A stretch of DNA of 64,000 nt from Gonocerus acuteangulatus (lineage: Eukaryota; Arthropoda; Insecta; Hemiptera; Coreidae): assembly GCA_946811695.1 (NCBI GenBank), contig OX328128.1, positions 80,648,061 through 80,712,060 of the forward strand, written 5' to 3'. This document shows, piece after piece, positions 34,001-46,607 of the stretch. The notes beneath the pieces were generated by a model. That model had not been told where the DNA came from, did not search any database, and was given only the letters and a program-made list of their open reading frames with translations. Positions within the stretch are counted from its first letter, which is position 1, and each line of letters opens with the position of its first letter. The translations under genes were made by a program, and so were the position numbers.

Positions 34001-34949
34001 ACCGGAAGGGGGGGTTTACCCCAAACCCAAAACACTAATTTGACCATGACAGCCCTAATATTTGTCATATTTCAACAAAACTTGGTATTTGTAGTGGTAA
34101 TAAAGAGAGAAAATTGAGATATAAAAATGAACTAAATCGGTTCATTAGGAGGGGGGGGGGGGTTAACTCCGGACCCACAATACCAATTCGCCACTACCAG
34201 CCGTGATTTTTGGTATATTTCGACGAAACTCGGTATTCGTAGTGGTAATCCACAGGTAAATATGTGTTGTATAAGTAACCTAAATCGGTTCATTAGGAGG
34301 GGGGGTTTACTCCGGACCCACAATACCAATTCGCCACTACCAGCCGTGATTTTTGGTATATTTCGACGAAACTCGGTATTCGTAGTGGTAATCTACAGGT
34401 AAATATGTGTTGTAAAAGTAAACTAAATCGGTTCATTAGAAGGGGGGAGGTTTACTCCGGATCCAAATTACTAATAATATACTCATACCGGTCGTAATTT
34501 CTGCTGTATTGTAACGAAACGCGGTATACGTCCTGGGCAACTCATGAGAAAGAAGTGTTGTAAAATTGAGCTGAATCGGTCAATCAGAAAGGGGGGGGGT
34601 TACTTTGTAATATATTTCAATAGAAAATCCCGCCAGACGTAGGTTCACAAAGCCGCCGCAAGGAGCGCTTTCTACCACTAGAGTGACTGTATCCTGTTCC
34701 TGCGTTAGATCAAAATACGATAATATGAGGTTTTTTGTATTTATTACGTAGTGTAATAGGTACCATGTGTAAACATAACTCTGGAAGCAAATTAATAATT
34801 GATCAGTTACTCATTACAAATTTAAAAGAGAACTATTCACATTTTTATTTTATTTATGTAGGATATTTTAAGCAAATTGTTCTGGAAAGCAGTCTACACT
34901 ACCCAAATTCTGAGGAAATTGCTTAGTTATGCAGCTCCTGCGTGACGGA
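34001..34949 (-). repeat. Helitron-like repeat (subfamily H2), 3' end lost in gap
   Basis: On the minus strand it begins TCCGTCACGCAGGAGCTGC, then AAGCAATTTCCTC. It contains three or four similar internal blocks (TGGTATTTCGTCGAAACTCG-like, each followed by a G-run). It matches 56671-57600 closely in opposite orientation. The gap removes the rest. Confidence 0.8.
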
Positions 34950-35250
34950 CTTTTGTTTTATGAATGAAAGCAAACCGCAAAGGAACAGCGACACATCATA
35001 CACAATTCATTACTTGTGCTCCTCACAAAATTAGAATTGTCATCTGTTGAGCATCCGTCAATACAGATTTTTCCCACGTTTATTTTACAAAAAATTAGTA
35101 TTTTGTGAAAAATGAACGAGCATAATATCCTAAAGTTTTAGGTATTAATTGTATCAAAATACCTAGAAAAATTTCTCTGATTTGACGTTTTAAACTAAAT
35201 ATTCAATTTTAAATTTATTTAAAAATTCAATTTTAAATTAAATATAATTA

Positions 35251-37785
35251 CACTGTTCTGCACGAAAATCCTCCTTCAAACCAAAACATGCTTTCTTACT
35301 GTTTTTAAATGTGCTGAACACGAATTTGAAGTCAGATTCTGTCTATCACGCACAGTTTCTTGAGAAATTCTAGTTTTTTATCCAAAAATGTGAGTTTTTT
35401 TGTAAATTTGACGAATTTTTTTTGGCATCAAAACATAGTGAAAAAAATTCAAAAGCCCGATGATTTGGTGTGCAATGAAGTATATTTGAACGAAAAAAAA
35501 TTTGATGGGAATATTACAAGTGGTTGAAGAAATATGGCTAAAAGTGTTTTTTCAGTTTTTGATCTTGAGGCAGGGATTTGGTCTCTACCTGGATCTTTAG
35601 GGGAATGACCTTCCTTTCTCTTTTATGGTGGTATCCTTTTCATTCAAATCCTTACCTGCCCCCCTTTCACCCTCAATACCCCAACTCCCCCCCCCCCCCC
35701 ACTCAGCCCCTCTCTTGTCACTATTTTCTTCTAGGATTTGATCAGTACTCTCGAGGCTTTCGCTAAACGCACTTATTTGGATATTCAGTTGTGCTATAAT
35801 TGTTCTGGGAACAGTTCACTTTTTCTCTGTAATGTCACGACAGTGTATAAATAAGCCTGATTCCTTTTGCTATGTTTGTGGTGAAGTCACATTCAAGTCC
35901 ACTCAGAAACCTCTGACTCCGCTGGTGAAGAAGGCATACGAGTTATACTTTGGATGTAAAGTAAGTGATGAGGACCAATCCTGGGCTCCTAAAATATGCT
36001 GTAGTTCATGCTCACGTTCTCTGACTGGTTGGCTAAATGGGACACATAAGTCAATGCCATTTGCAGTTCCCATGATATGGCGAGAAACTACAAATCAAGT
36101 GACCGATTGCTAAGGTTTCTCGTTCAAGAGCAAAAAGAAAATTGTTTATCCCAACATCCCCTCTGCCATGAGACCAGCTCCACTCAGATGCCTCCATGCC
36201 CATCCCACCAAATCCGAGTAAGTTCCGTCTTAGTTCTGAGGAGTGCAGCGATTCTGAAAACGTTTCACCTTAACCTGGAACCAGTCAACAAGAAGAAATT
36301 TCAAGTTCGTCCAGCCCCTCTGAAACTCAGCCACAGCTCATAAATCAGAGGCGATTGAATGATCTTGTTCGTGGTTTAGATCTCCCAAAATCAAAAGCTC
36401 AGCTGCTTGGGTCAAGGTTGCAACAATGGAATCTCTTGGAAGGAGGCGTGAATATATCTTTCTTCAGAAAACGGGAATCAGGAGTTTTATGCTTTTTCTC
36501 GACGGAAGAAAATCTTGTATTTTGCAATGATGTATTTCATTTACTCCAGGAACTTGATCTGCCAACCAATCCAGAGGAATGGAGACTATTCATTGACAGC
36601 TCCAAGTTTAGTTTAAAAGGAGTACTCCTTCATAATGGAAACAAACATCCATCTATCCCAGTAGCTCATTCGGTCCACATGAAAGAAACCTATGACAACA
36701 TGAAGATACTTCTACAAAAAACAAAGTACCATGAGTACAAATGGCGCATTTGTGCAGAACTTAAAGTGGTAGCCATGCTTACAGGACTCCAAGGAGGTTA
36801 CACTAAATTTTGTTGTTTTTTGTGCGAGTGGGACAGCAGAAAAAGAGGAGACCATTATGTCGTAAAAAAATGGCCATAGCGTAAGGAAAAAGTAGGTGAA
36901 AAAAACATTACCAACCCTCCATTAGTGGACAAAAACCAAATTTTTTTACCCCCACTCCACATAAAATTGGGGCTAATGAAAAACTTCGTAAAAGCGATGG
37001 ACAAGGAAGGAGAAGGTTTCATGTACTTAAAACAAAAATTTCCGCATCTCAGCGATGCTAAGATAAAGGAGGGAATTTTCGTAGGACCCCAAATTCGACA
37101 TCTACTCAAGGACCTCACTTTTGAAGCAAAGTTAAATACTACTGAGAAAAAGGCTTGGATTGCTTTTCGAGAGGTATGTGCTAAGTTTTTGGGAAACGAA
37201 AAATCTAGAGACTACCGAAAAATAGTCCAAGAACTGCTTACTTCATATAAAACATTGGGATGCAATATGTCCTTAAAAATACATTTCCTGCATAGTCACC
37301 TAAACTTTTTCGCCCCAAATTTGGGTGCAGTTTCGGACGAACATGGAGAACGATTCCACCAAGACATATCCAGAATGGAAAAAATATATACTGGCAAATG
37401 GAATGAGAAGATGCTGGCGGATTACTGCTGGACACTGCAGCGGGAGACAGAGGAGGAAGAGTACAAAAGAAAAAAAAAATACTCATTGACGATGTGTGTA
37501 TATTTTTTGAGTTGTGTCATATCTAGTATTATACCTGATAGCATGCAGGATTCAATTAATTATATTTTACCGTTGAAAAAGAAAAAAAAAATCTGTTATA
37601 ATAAAGACAATAATTTTCAAATACAATTTTTCATGTTTTCCAAGTTTCTACTCTTTTCTCTCAAAATCAGAGGGTGATAGAATTTTTCTGAGTTCAGATT
37701 CGGACTCAGCACACCTGAAAACATGAGAAACAGGCAAAATTGTTCAAGGGAGGGGAGAAAAGTTTTTTTTTTTTGCAGAACAGTG
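35251..37785 (+). mobile_element. CACTG-ended DNA transposon, 2535 bp
   Basis: The ends CACTGTTCTGCA and TGCAGAACAGTG are perfect 12-bp inverted repeats, flanked on both sides by TTA (35248-35250 and 37786-37788). Between them lies a single decayed protein region on the + strand. CACTR termini with a 3-bp duplication recall the CMC (CACTA) superfamily, but I cannot identify a standard transposase motif in the protein, so the superfamily is open. Confidence 0.75.
35832..37677 (+). pseudogene. Uncharacterised transposon-associated protein, disrupted
   Basis: The N-terminus is cysteine-rich and zinc-finger-like: FCYVCGEVTFKS, then SWAPKICCSSCSRSLTGWL. A central part has FFRKRESGVLCFFS, FIDSSKFSLKGVLLHNGN and GYTKFCCFLCEWDSRKRGDH. 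The C-terminal part has FLPPLHIKLGLMKNFVKAMD and AVSDEHGERFHQDISRMEK. I recall near relatives of this text as uncharacterised repeated proteins in many invertebrate genomes. Lesions: several frame changes between 36105 and 36250, and a TAG stop at 36877-36879 in an otherwise continuous frame. The conserved DSSK, HIKLG and DEHGERFHQ acidic/histidine residues could be catalytic; that is a guess. Confidence 0.72.
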
Positions 37786-37844
37786 TTATTATATCGTCGA
37801 TACAAATGCAAAGTATCGCATGTGAAAAAATGGATCTTTCATTT

Positions 37845-38032
37845 ATTTATTTAAATTTTAACGTTCATTTATTATTAACTACGAATTTTAGGGCGGGTTA
37901 TCTATAGGTTACCACCCTTTTCTAGCTAGGATAGGGGTGATGCCTTTTCTTTTTTCGAAAGAAAAGCCACCGCCCCTAGTGGGAATCGAACCCACGACCT
38001 TTGGCACGGAGTGTTCAGAGCTCACGCCTTAA
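37845..38032 (-). repeat. tRNA-derived SINE (family S2) with 13-bp target duplication
   Basis: GGATCTTTCATTT occurs at 37832-37844 and 38033-38045. On the minus strand the head carries a B box as GGGTTCGATTCCCAC, then the body CATCACCCCTATCCTAGCTA, then CGCCCTAAAATTCGTAGTT. Confidence 0.9.
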
Positions 38033-38045
38033 GGATCTTTCATTT

Positions 38046-38985
38046 CAATCTTTACTAATTTCTGCTGGACTTATGTACGGCAAACTCTTGAATCTTAGTT
38101 CACTGTATAAAAGGGAAAGTATTCCACTGTCAAAAGGTTAAATCTGCCGAGTATTTGACAGATCAAAAAAAAAACATTTATGAATAAACCCTTTTCCACT
38201 CTGAAAAGTGGAGATGTTCACATTCGATACTTTGCATTTGTTACAACGATATATTATATTAAATTACTTTTGTTTTTCGTGAGTTTATTGTATAGTAAAT
38301 TAATATTTTTTGAAAAATTAACGGGGAAATTTTATAACATTTTTTATTAATTTTGTCTATAATTCCGGATAAGTTTATTATATGTGATGTTTTTGCTCAT
38401 TCATCACTCATTTTTGCGTTATTGAACTACAAATGATAATAATCAATAACCTCTAATGTTATGACATCTCAATGTTGGACACCCTATACGTAAAATCCTC
38501 AAAAGAAAAACCCTAGGCGGTGTAGCAGTATATGCAACTTTTTCCCTGTATAACTATTTTTGCATAAAAATGTATCTAATTGGTACGAGGCAAATCATTT
38601 CAAAAAGCAAGTTTAAACAAGAAGCTAACTTACTGATAACGATATTCCTTCAATTTCTGCTCTACAGGAAGAAATTGAAGGGCATCGGGGGGAAGGTGGG
38701 GTGCCTTTATTTATCTCTTGAATAAATGGCCTTCCTAATCTATATCCATTTTATTCATTTCTTTCTCCAAGAGAGAGAATGACTATGAGAATAAAAGATG
38801 AAATATAGGATATATTGAGAAGTTAGGTCACATACTTCTTGTAGACACACACGGATATGACATCACAATGTGACAGCACAATCACTTATTGTTCTCTCTT
38901 ATGCTCCATATATTTCTATTGTCTAAGTGATTTTACCCTCGTGTATAGTACATTCAATAATAATATACGTATGAATATAGTTGTA
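38046..38985. other. No gene seen
   Basis: AT-rich DNA. No reading frame with a recognisable domain. Confidence 0.5.
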
Positions 38986-39857
38986 CAGTGAAACCTCCCT
39001 ATAGCGGACACCTCTGGGTTAACCAAAGTTGTCCACTATGGAGAGGTGTCCGCTATACAGAGGGGTTGGTCGAGATGGATACGTACCGAATTTGTACATT
39101 TAATTCATGTTTTAATTAACCATTTAATAATTATCCATAACAAGTTTTTTTAAGTATATAGAAAGAAGTTCAATAAGTATAAACTTAAAAAAAGTTTTTA
39201 TTCTAAAAAGTTTAAAGCATAAAAAAAGTTCTTAGTTCTCGGACAACATTTTTGTCACAATTTTCCGTCCATTTCTTCAAAATTTCATCTTTATTTTTCA
39301 ATATTTCTGCTGCTTGTGTTTTCCCTATCCTAAAAAACTCGGCAACTTTACGCGCAGATTTCTGATCAAACATATTGGAGAAAAAGCACGATATTTACTC
39401 AACAAGAGCTAAAAACCAACTGAAAAGTAAAGAGAGGTAAGTTCTGCGGAAGGAATGTGAACCGAACAGAGTTATGGAATATTCCCGGAAACGTGATACC
39501 GCGTAGGCAAAACAATAGTAATCTGCCAGCGGGAAAATCATATGCTTCTGCTGAAAAGGAAGGGGTTCCTGTTGTGAAATTAGGAAGATATTACTAGTCA
39601 CTATTCTGTATATATATCTTATTTATACAAAGAGTTTGTTATTGTTAACGCATTTTTCTGGAAACCTACACCCATGGGAACACGTTTCTATAAATAACAT
39701 TAGCTGTAATTGTCCGTTGTAAGGAGGTAAAAAATCAGGTTTCTCCGTCAGTGTCCCTTGTACAGAGGTGTCCGCTATATAGAGGTTTATTTTACCTATA
39801 GAAAAATTAATAGAGGTGTCCGCTGTAGGGAGGTGTCCGTTAAGGGAGGTTTCACTG
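38986..39857 (-). mobile_element. pogo/Tigger-type DNA transposon remnant, 872 bp
   Basis: The ends CAGTGAAACCTCCCTATAGC and, reversed, CAGTGAAACCTCCCTTAACG are flanked by TA. The subterminal motif GGTGTCCGCTATA recurs near both ends. It encodes only the N-terminal part of a transposase on the minus strand, so it is an internal deletion product. Confidence 0.88.
39212..39373 (-). pseudogene. pogo/Tigger transposase N-terminal helix-turn-helix fragment
   Basis: 53 codons from Met at 39373. The text KSARKVAEFFRIGKTQAAEI followed by LKNKDEILKKW is the first DNA-binding helix-turn-helix (CENP-B/psq type) of pogo-family transposases. The frame stops after about 50 residues. The CENPB domain and DDE catalytic core are absent. 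Confidence 0.82.
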
Positions 39858-40024
39858 TATTCTTATGTAGTCATAATTGCTACATATTTATATTTATTTA
39901 TATACATTAAGCAATATGTATTTGATCATATTTCATAACAAAAAAGTCACTCAAATTGTTTTATTTAAATATTTTGTTATTGTCTCTGGTTTTGTTTTGT
40001 TTTATTTTTTCTTGTATATACAGA

Positions 40025-40095
40025 GAGCTTTTGTGTTTTTATCATGAGCTAATCGCCAAAGTTGCGAAGCTCAAAATAAAATAAATTATAATAAT
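40025..40095 (+). repeat. I-like LINE 3' end (tail only)
   Basis: The stem GAGCT...AGCTC encloses AATCGCCAAAGTTGCGA, followed by AAAATAAAATAAAT. It resembles the end of the complete LINE at 50653-50704. Confidence 0.7.
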
Positions 40096-41599
40096 ATAAT
40101 ATATAATTACATTAATTATGCCCTTTATGTTCTCGAGAATTATATTTGTACTTTTGAAGGAAGCATTAAAATAATCGTATATGAATTACATTCTCTAAAA
40201 TTTCAAATACATTTTTAGAAATCGAAATATAAAAATAAGAAATAATAGAAATTGCAAAAAAAGCGAAATGTCCAACAAAAAAAATTCTTCACGCTTTTTA
40301 TCTCTTCTCTACGTGTTTCACATCCTTTTTTTTGCATCTTCGGGGGAACATTTTATAATATCATTGGATTAAAGGCTCAAGTTGAGATGGGAAACTTTCA
40401 ACCAATGTAGCCACGTCTAGACTTTGCTCATTTGATTATAAATTTGAGTAGAGGGTCATTTAATTATACTTGTCTAAAAAATAAAATTCGAGCTTTAATA
40501 CACTTTGTGCTTGCTGATTCTTTTGTAAAATTACCTGGTGAATCCTAATATCAAACCTATTTCGATCTATGACCAGCAATTTTCTCGCAACCATTAATTT
40601 GATTTGGTGGAAAGGGATTATTTATCCTTTAAATACATTTTAAGGTGGTAGGTATAGAGGTAAACATTTCTAAAACATATATTTTCAGGTCATATATGTC
40701 TGCCCACCCTTGCCTTTTTAGCAAAGGAGGGGGGAGATAAGCCACTATAAATTAGAAAAAAAATAACAGATTTTTCTGTTTTGGTTTTTTTTTTCACCAT
40801 TGCAAAATATTGCTGCTTTCATCTTCCCCGCCTACATTTTATATACTCTAATACCCCGAATTGTAAAAATTTGTGGTATTTGTGCAAATATAGCAGAAGC
40901 TATCTGGATGACTGGATCTGAGTTTCCGATCGCGAAATTTGTACTGAGGGAAGAAAACTATACTCATCTGAAGTGTCAACAGTACTGAAATTTAGGGCTT
41001 GTCAAAACAGGAGATCTACTGCGCAATCCAAGAAGCGTGTTTGGTTGCTATAAATATTAATTATTTGAGATATCAATTCAAAATAATAAAAAAAAACTAG
41101 CAAAAGAGGCTGGAAGCAGGAATTTGTCGAAAAATTTTGAATATTGTGGAAAAATCAGAAGAATCAAACGTTTTTATTGTTTTTTTTTTCCTCAATTTGA
41201 AAGGTTAAATCTCTCTCCTTGCAAAAAATTGTGTATGTTTTCACTTCTGTAGCACCTCTCACTGTATTTATTGTTTAAATTATCCCCCTCCTCCAAATCA
41301 AATTCATAGCCATTAATATAAACTATCGATTAGTGATATAAATAGGAAGAGGGGCGTTCTAAGGAAACTGTGGGCGATGGAGCTGAGCTTGCAGGAATGG
41401 GGCCGGCCCGTTTTTGATTTAGAGTGGAGTTATTAATTTAATAAAGAAAAAAATTATGATATTAAACGACAAAGCCTTTATTATACAAACAAAAAATAAA
41501 GAAATAAAACATCTTTGATATTTACCTACATAATCATACTCACAAATAATTATTAACATTTTTAGAATAACGTTTTTTAAATAACTGATTAACAATTTT
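40096..41599. other. No gene seen
   Basis: AT-rich. The short frame at 40800 has no recognisable family. Confidence 0.5.
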
Positions 41600-42060
41600 T
41601 GCTTGCACAAGACTCCCTTGGAACATGTAATGGTCTGCACTTTCCAGATAGGAGTAGCCTTACCGACAAGTAGCGGGGTCTGTGAGTTCCTTCCATGTTT
41701 CCCAGCAGAGTTTCTTGTCCCGTGCTCTTCTCCACCATGTCGGGCCTGCTGTCTTCTTGAAAGAATCACTCCATCTCTTGACTTGTCTGCCTCTACCTCG
41801 AGTACAATCTTATGGAGTCCATTCTGCCACATAACATGACCATCTGTCATCCCTGCATCTCAAGAGGTGTCCTGCCCATTTCCATTTTGATTTTATAATT
41901 AACTTGGGTTGAGTCCTTCAACCCAGTTTTCTTCCTAATGTCAGTACACTTAACTCTGATATTCACCATACTTCTTTTTAATGAATTTTGCGAAACCCTG
42001 ATTTTGTTCTCCTGGAATATTGTGAGGGACCATGTTTGGCTTCCAGAGGAAATTACAGGA
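41600..42060 (-). pseudogene. LINE ORF2 C-terminal fragment, disrupted
   Basis: On the minus strand, spread over shifted frames, it encodes KWKWAGHLLRCRDDRW-like text, then RGRGRQVKRWSD and TWKELTD. This is the familiar C-terminal pattern of endonuclease-RT LINEs of the RTE/Jockey-like type (KWxWxGHxxR...GRPxxRWxDD...W). It is 5'-truncated and frame-shifted several times. Confidence 0.65.
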
Positions 42061-42301
42061 AATATGCAAGATTCAATTACTTCTTTTTTAAAATTCCATT
42101 GCTAGATTTGCCTTTTTAAGGACCAGTATTTCAAAAAAGAATATCAGAGAGCTGGAGAAAAAAATTATAATAATCGTTAAATGAGTTAATTTAATTTGAA
42201 ATGAAAGAATCGTAGTTTTACTTGTTAGGTTTTTTAAAGAATGGAAGCTGATTACCCTTATTACGGTGTTCTGGCTTTATCCATCTGGTGAAAAGCGAAG
42301 A

Positions 42302-43366
42302 GATAATGATATTTCCTGAAATAGGCTGTGACTTGTCACCGTCTCAAATCAATTTTCTCTCATAGGCTACTTTTCTCAGCATCTTATAATGATAATGATA
42401 TTTCCTGAAATAGGCTGTGACTTGTCACCGTCTCAAATCAATTTTCTCTCATAGGCTACTTTTCTCAGCATCTTATAATGATAATGATATTTCCTGAAAT
42501 AGGCTGTGACTTGTCACCGTCTCAAATCAATTTTCTCTCATAGGCTACTTTTCTCAGCATCTTATAATGATAATGATATTTCCTGAAATAGGCTGTGACT
42601 TGTCACCGTCTCAAATCAATTTTCTTTCATAGGCTACTTTTCTCAGCATCTTATAATGATAAAGATATTTCCTGAAATAGGCTGTGACTTGTTACCGTCT
42701 CAAATCAATTTTCTCTCATAGGCTACTTTTCTCAGCATCTTATAATGATAATGATATTTCCTGAAATAGGCTGTGACTTGTTACCGTCTCAAATCAATTT
42801 TCTCTCATAGGCTACTTTTCTCAGCATCTTATAATGATAATGATATTTCCTGAAATAGGCTGTGACTTGTCACCGTCTCAAATCAATTTTCTCTCATAGG
42901 CTACTTTTCTCAGCATCTTATAATGATAATGATATTTCCTGAAATAGGCTGTGACTTGTCACCGTCTCAAATCAATTTTCTCTCATAGGCTACTTTTCTC
43001 AGCATCTTATAATGATAATGATATTTCCTGAAATAGGCTGTGACTTGTCACCGTCTCAAATCAATTTTCTCTCATAGGCTACTTTTCTCAGCATCTTATA
43101 ATGATAATGATATTTCCTGAAATAGGCTGTGACTTGTCACCGTCTCAAATCAATTTTCTCTCATAGGCTACTTTTCTCAGCATCTTATAATGATAATGAT
43201 ATTTCCTGAAATAGGCTGTGACTTGTCACCGTCTCAAATCAATTTTCTCTCATAGGCTACTTTTCTCAGCATCTTATAATGATAATGATATTTCCTGAAA
43301 TAGGCTGTGACTTGTCACCGTCTCAAATCAATTTTCTCTCATAGGCTACTTTTCTCAGCATCTTAT
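42302..43366. repeat. 89-bp tandem repeat, 12 units
   Basis: The unit starts GATAATGATATTTCCTGAAA and ends CAGCATCTTATAAT. Units differ at only a few sites (CACCG/TACCG, TCTC/TTTC, AATG/AAAG). It is non-coding. Confidence 0.96.
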
Positions 43367-44392
43367 TATATTAGACCGTATAATAGTTGTCAGATATTAT
43401 TCTAGAAATGAGGCTTTTTCTCATGTGTTTCAGTATATTTATATACCACAAAATTCTTCATGATTAGATTTTATAAGTCATTATCGGTATATTAAGATTA
43501 TATAAATTTAAATAAAAGAAATAATGCTTTAATGGTATTTAAATAGAAGAAAATAATCAAAAAGTTGTTATTGAAATCTTTGAGGTTGCCTTGAAGATAA
43601 TTCCTGGATATTGTCCTAAATTCATTTTTACAGATTTCCCTAGCTAATGAAAAGTAGAAGATCAAAATAAAATAAAATAACTGTTTCAAACAGATATCGA
43701 AACAATTATTTGTTATCGAAAAAGTTAAAATTTAACTGTTAAAAAAAAATGTCTTTAAAAATTTTAAGAGTAAAAGTTATTTATAAACTCCTATAATTAA
43801 GTTCTTGACAATAAAAATCAATGTAATACTTTTATTTTTTCAATGTGAAATAAAATTTTTCAGTATTTTAATCAAGAACTTTAGGGTTTCGTTGGTTTAC
43901 AATACCTGGAATACTGGAAAGAAAAAAAATACACACTTCCATACCTATATAAACTAGCACTTATGCTACCTCCCCAGCCCAGCCACTCAAGTAAGTGTTG
44001 AAAGAGTCTTTTAAATGATTATAGAAATAATCTAATTTCAACAAAATTACAAGATAAATTATTATTTAAATTTTATTAATCCTTCAAAATAAGAGAAATG
44101 ATCTTTGTTTAAAAATTTACTTATTGAAATATATTTCTTGATGCAAAACAAAAAATAAACATTCATAGCTTTAATTTATTCATTTAAACTTTTCCCTATT
44201 AAGTATTTTAATAACAATTCCTTTAAAACTTTTTTAAGTTGAAAATAACAGTAAAGAAATATATATTTAAAAAAAATTAAACCCAAAAAGTTATTTTTGA
44301 ACTTTTAATTTTTAAAAATGAAAATAAATTTAAAAGTTTAAAAAATACTTTTTTAAAATAAAAGTTAACAATTATTTTAAAATAATTATACG
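43367..44392. other. No gene seen; very AT-rich
   Basis: Extreme A/T stretches with TTTTAAAA runs. No reading frame of note. Confidence 0.55.
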
Positions 44393-44945
44393 CACTTTGG
44401 AATGCAGAAAAAGGCTCTCAGAAGTAGCAGCCAAAGTTACTGTTGTGCTTCAGTGGATTCCTAGCCACGTGGGAGTGCCTGGGAATGAAAAAGCCGATGA
44501 ATTGGCAAAGAAAGGATCAAACGAAGAACAGCCATCAGCTCAGGTGACACTCTCATCAGCATACTCCCAAATAAAGGCTATCGTGAACATAGCAGTAGCT
44601 GAAGGACACCGCAAAGCAGCAACTGGTAAAATTTGGGAGAAGCTAGTCACAAAAGGACCGGTGCCCCGAGATCTGCCCAGAGAATTGGCTGTCTGCCTCT
44701 TCAGAACAACCACCGGACATGACTACCTACAGGCCCACCTGCACAGAATCGGCGTAGTTGAGACAGACATCTGTCCACGGTGCAATGGTGGCAGAATGGA
44801 CGCTGCACACCTTACATCCTGCAGTGCGCTAACCTGTCCAGAGTACGATGATATGAATTTGCTGCTTTCCTCCCTGTACTGGTCTGCGAGGCGCTTGATG
44901 GCAGAATTGCCTCGTGCGGGCGTAGGATAAAGTAAAGTAAAGTAA
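44393..44945 (+). pseudogene. Non-LTR retrotransposon 3' end with RNase H C-terminal part, copy 1
   Basis: About 178 codons ending in GVG-stop. LQWIPSHVGVPGNEKADELA is the final RNase H motif. The later part has LFRTTTGHDYLQAHLHRIGV, then CPRCNGGRMDAAHLTSC, a C..C...H..C knuckle common at LINE C-termini. The frame is open, but it begins mid-domain because of 5' truncation. It ends in a (TAAAG)n tail. Copy 2 is at 32430. Confidence 0.88.
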
Positions 44946-45853
44946 GTAATTATTTTCTACCCCTGATTTTAACACACCTCTGGCGTGATGGTCCCCCTGG
45001 CGATCCTCAAAAGACGTGTGCTGAGAACGCAACCCTGTTCAACTCCGAATAAATGTACTTGAAAACTTCCTACGAAGCTAGATTTTCAGTGCCCTATTAA
45101 AATGAAGTTAAGCACATTTCCATAGATATTCCATTCGTACGAATTCGACAGAATGGTCTGGCTCCCTTTTGTGTCGTATGCATTTTCAATGTCGCAATTA
45201 ACAGCTATAATTGATTCGTTGTTAATGAATGCAATTAAATTCCATATTCAAATCGAACGATGCTACCTATTGTCCAATGATTTGATTTGAAACTAGATTC
45301 ATATTCTCATAGAAAGTTATCTTTTTCTAAAAACCATTAGAACAGTTTGTTATTTATACTTTCAAATAGCTCACAGATACTCCTAGTTACAGCTATTGGT
45401 CTCTAACTAGTGGTGGGAATTTTGTCTTTATAATTTTTTCTTAACTAATAATTGATTGATTCCAGATGTTCGAATAATGTCCTTTATGATCAATTAGAGA
45501 AGAATACTATAGTATCTGCAGTATTAAAGGCAGTATATTTCTAGACAGTATATTTCCCTAAAAAGGGGCGATTTCTTAGGATATCAAATAAAATCACCGG
45601 GTTCTGGGTGTCGTGAATTTTCCTGAATAAAGAGCTGGGTTTATTTCTTGCACGTAGAACTCTTTTGTTAGGCAGTAGTTATTTTTGCTTTGGAGTTAGA
45701 GAAGACCGTGTTTACTATATTTTTTTGAGGTCGCTGAATCATAATCCGGAATTAGAAAGGCACCAGCAGAAAAAGCCTAACCTCCCAAAACCCATAAATT
45801 AGGATAGTTTACACTATAATATGTTTATTCAAGTCGTTAACCCTTTCTGGACG

Positions 45854-45965
45854 GTGGGCTTCTCCAGCAGCCAGCAGAAAGCCGTGACTGGCTGACGGTG
45901 GGCTTCTGTAGAAGCCAGCAGAAAGCCGTGACTGGCTGACGGTGGGCTTCTGTAGAAGCCACCTC
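45854..45965. repeat. Short 44-bp tandem repeat, 2.5 units
   Basis: The unit GGTGGGCTTCTGTAGAAGCC plus 24 bp contains the dyad GGCTTCT/AGAAGCC. It is unrelated in sequence to the 44-bp array at 398-2120. Confidence 0.85.
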
Positions 45966-46607
45966 ACTCTATATCGTATAAGGACGGCCGCTTCTTTTCT
46001 TTTGTTGTATTTAGTTCTATCAGTTTGTATTTTCGTATAAATCGGTATTTGTTGCATTTTAAAAAGAGCAATTCGCCGTCGTTGCGATGCTCGAAAATTA
46101 AATCTATATATATAAAAAAGTCTGTTTTTCTGTTTTTCTGTTTGTTTGTTCCTTATACAAATCCACATCGTTTGACTGATATTGACCAAACTTCGCACAT
46201 AGATACGTCTTGATCCGGGAAATCTCGTAGGCTAGCTAAAAATCTTCTAGGATTCATAGTTTGGAAGTAACGAGTTCGAAACTGTCATATACAGAAGAGT
46301 TTATAGTCAGAAATCGGCATTTTCTTTCCAGTGTTGCCCCTCCTTCTAAGAAGAAGTGCAATAAAAAAACCTTTGTTTGTTTATCTAAATAGTAGGTTTA
46401 TATTCTCAGAGTTTGGACAAATATCATATAAGATATCATATAATAAAATATCATATTTTTTAAGATTAATTTCCTTAATATCAGATCAGTTTTCTTCATG
46501 TCAAATCAATTTGATAAATCTTCTCACGGTGAAATTTCATCACTCATCAACACTTCACAACTGCACAGTCGACCCAATAGAATACATATCTCCATCCCTA
46601 AGCTGCT

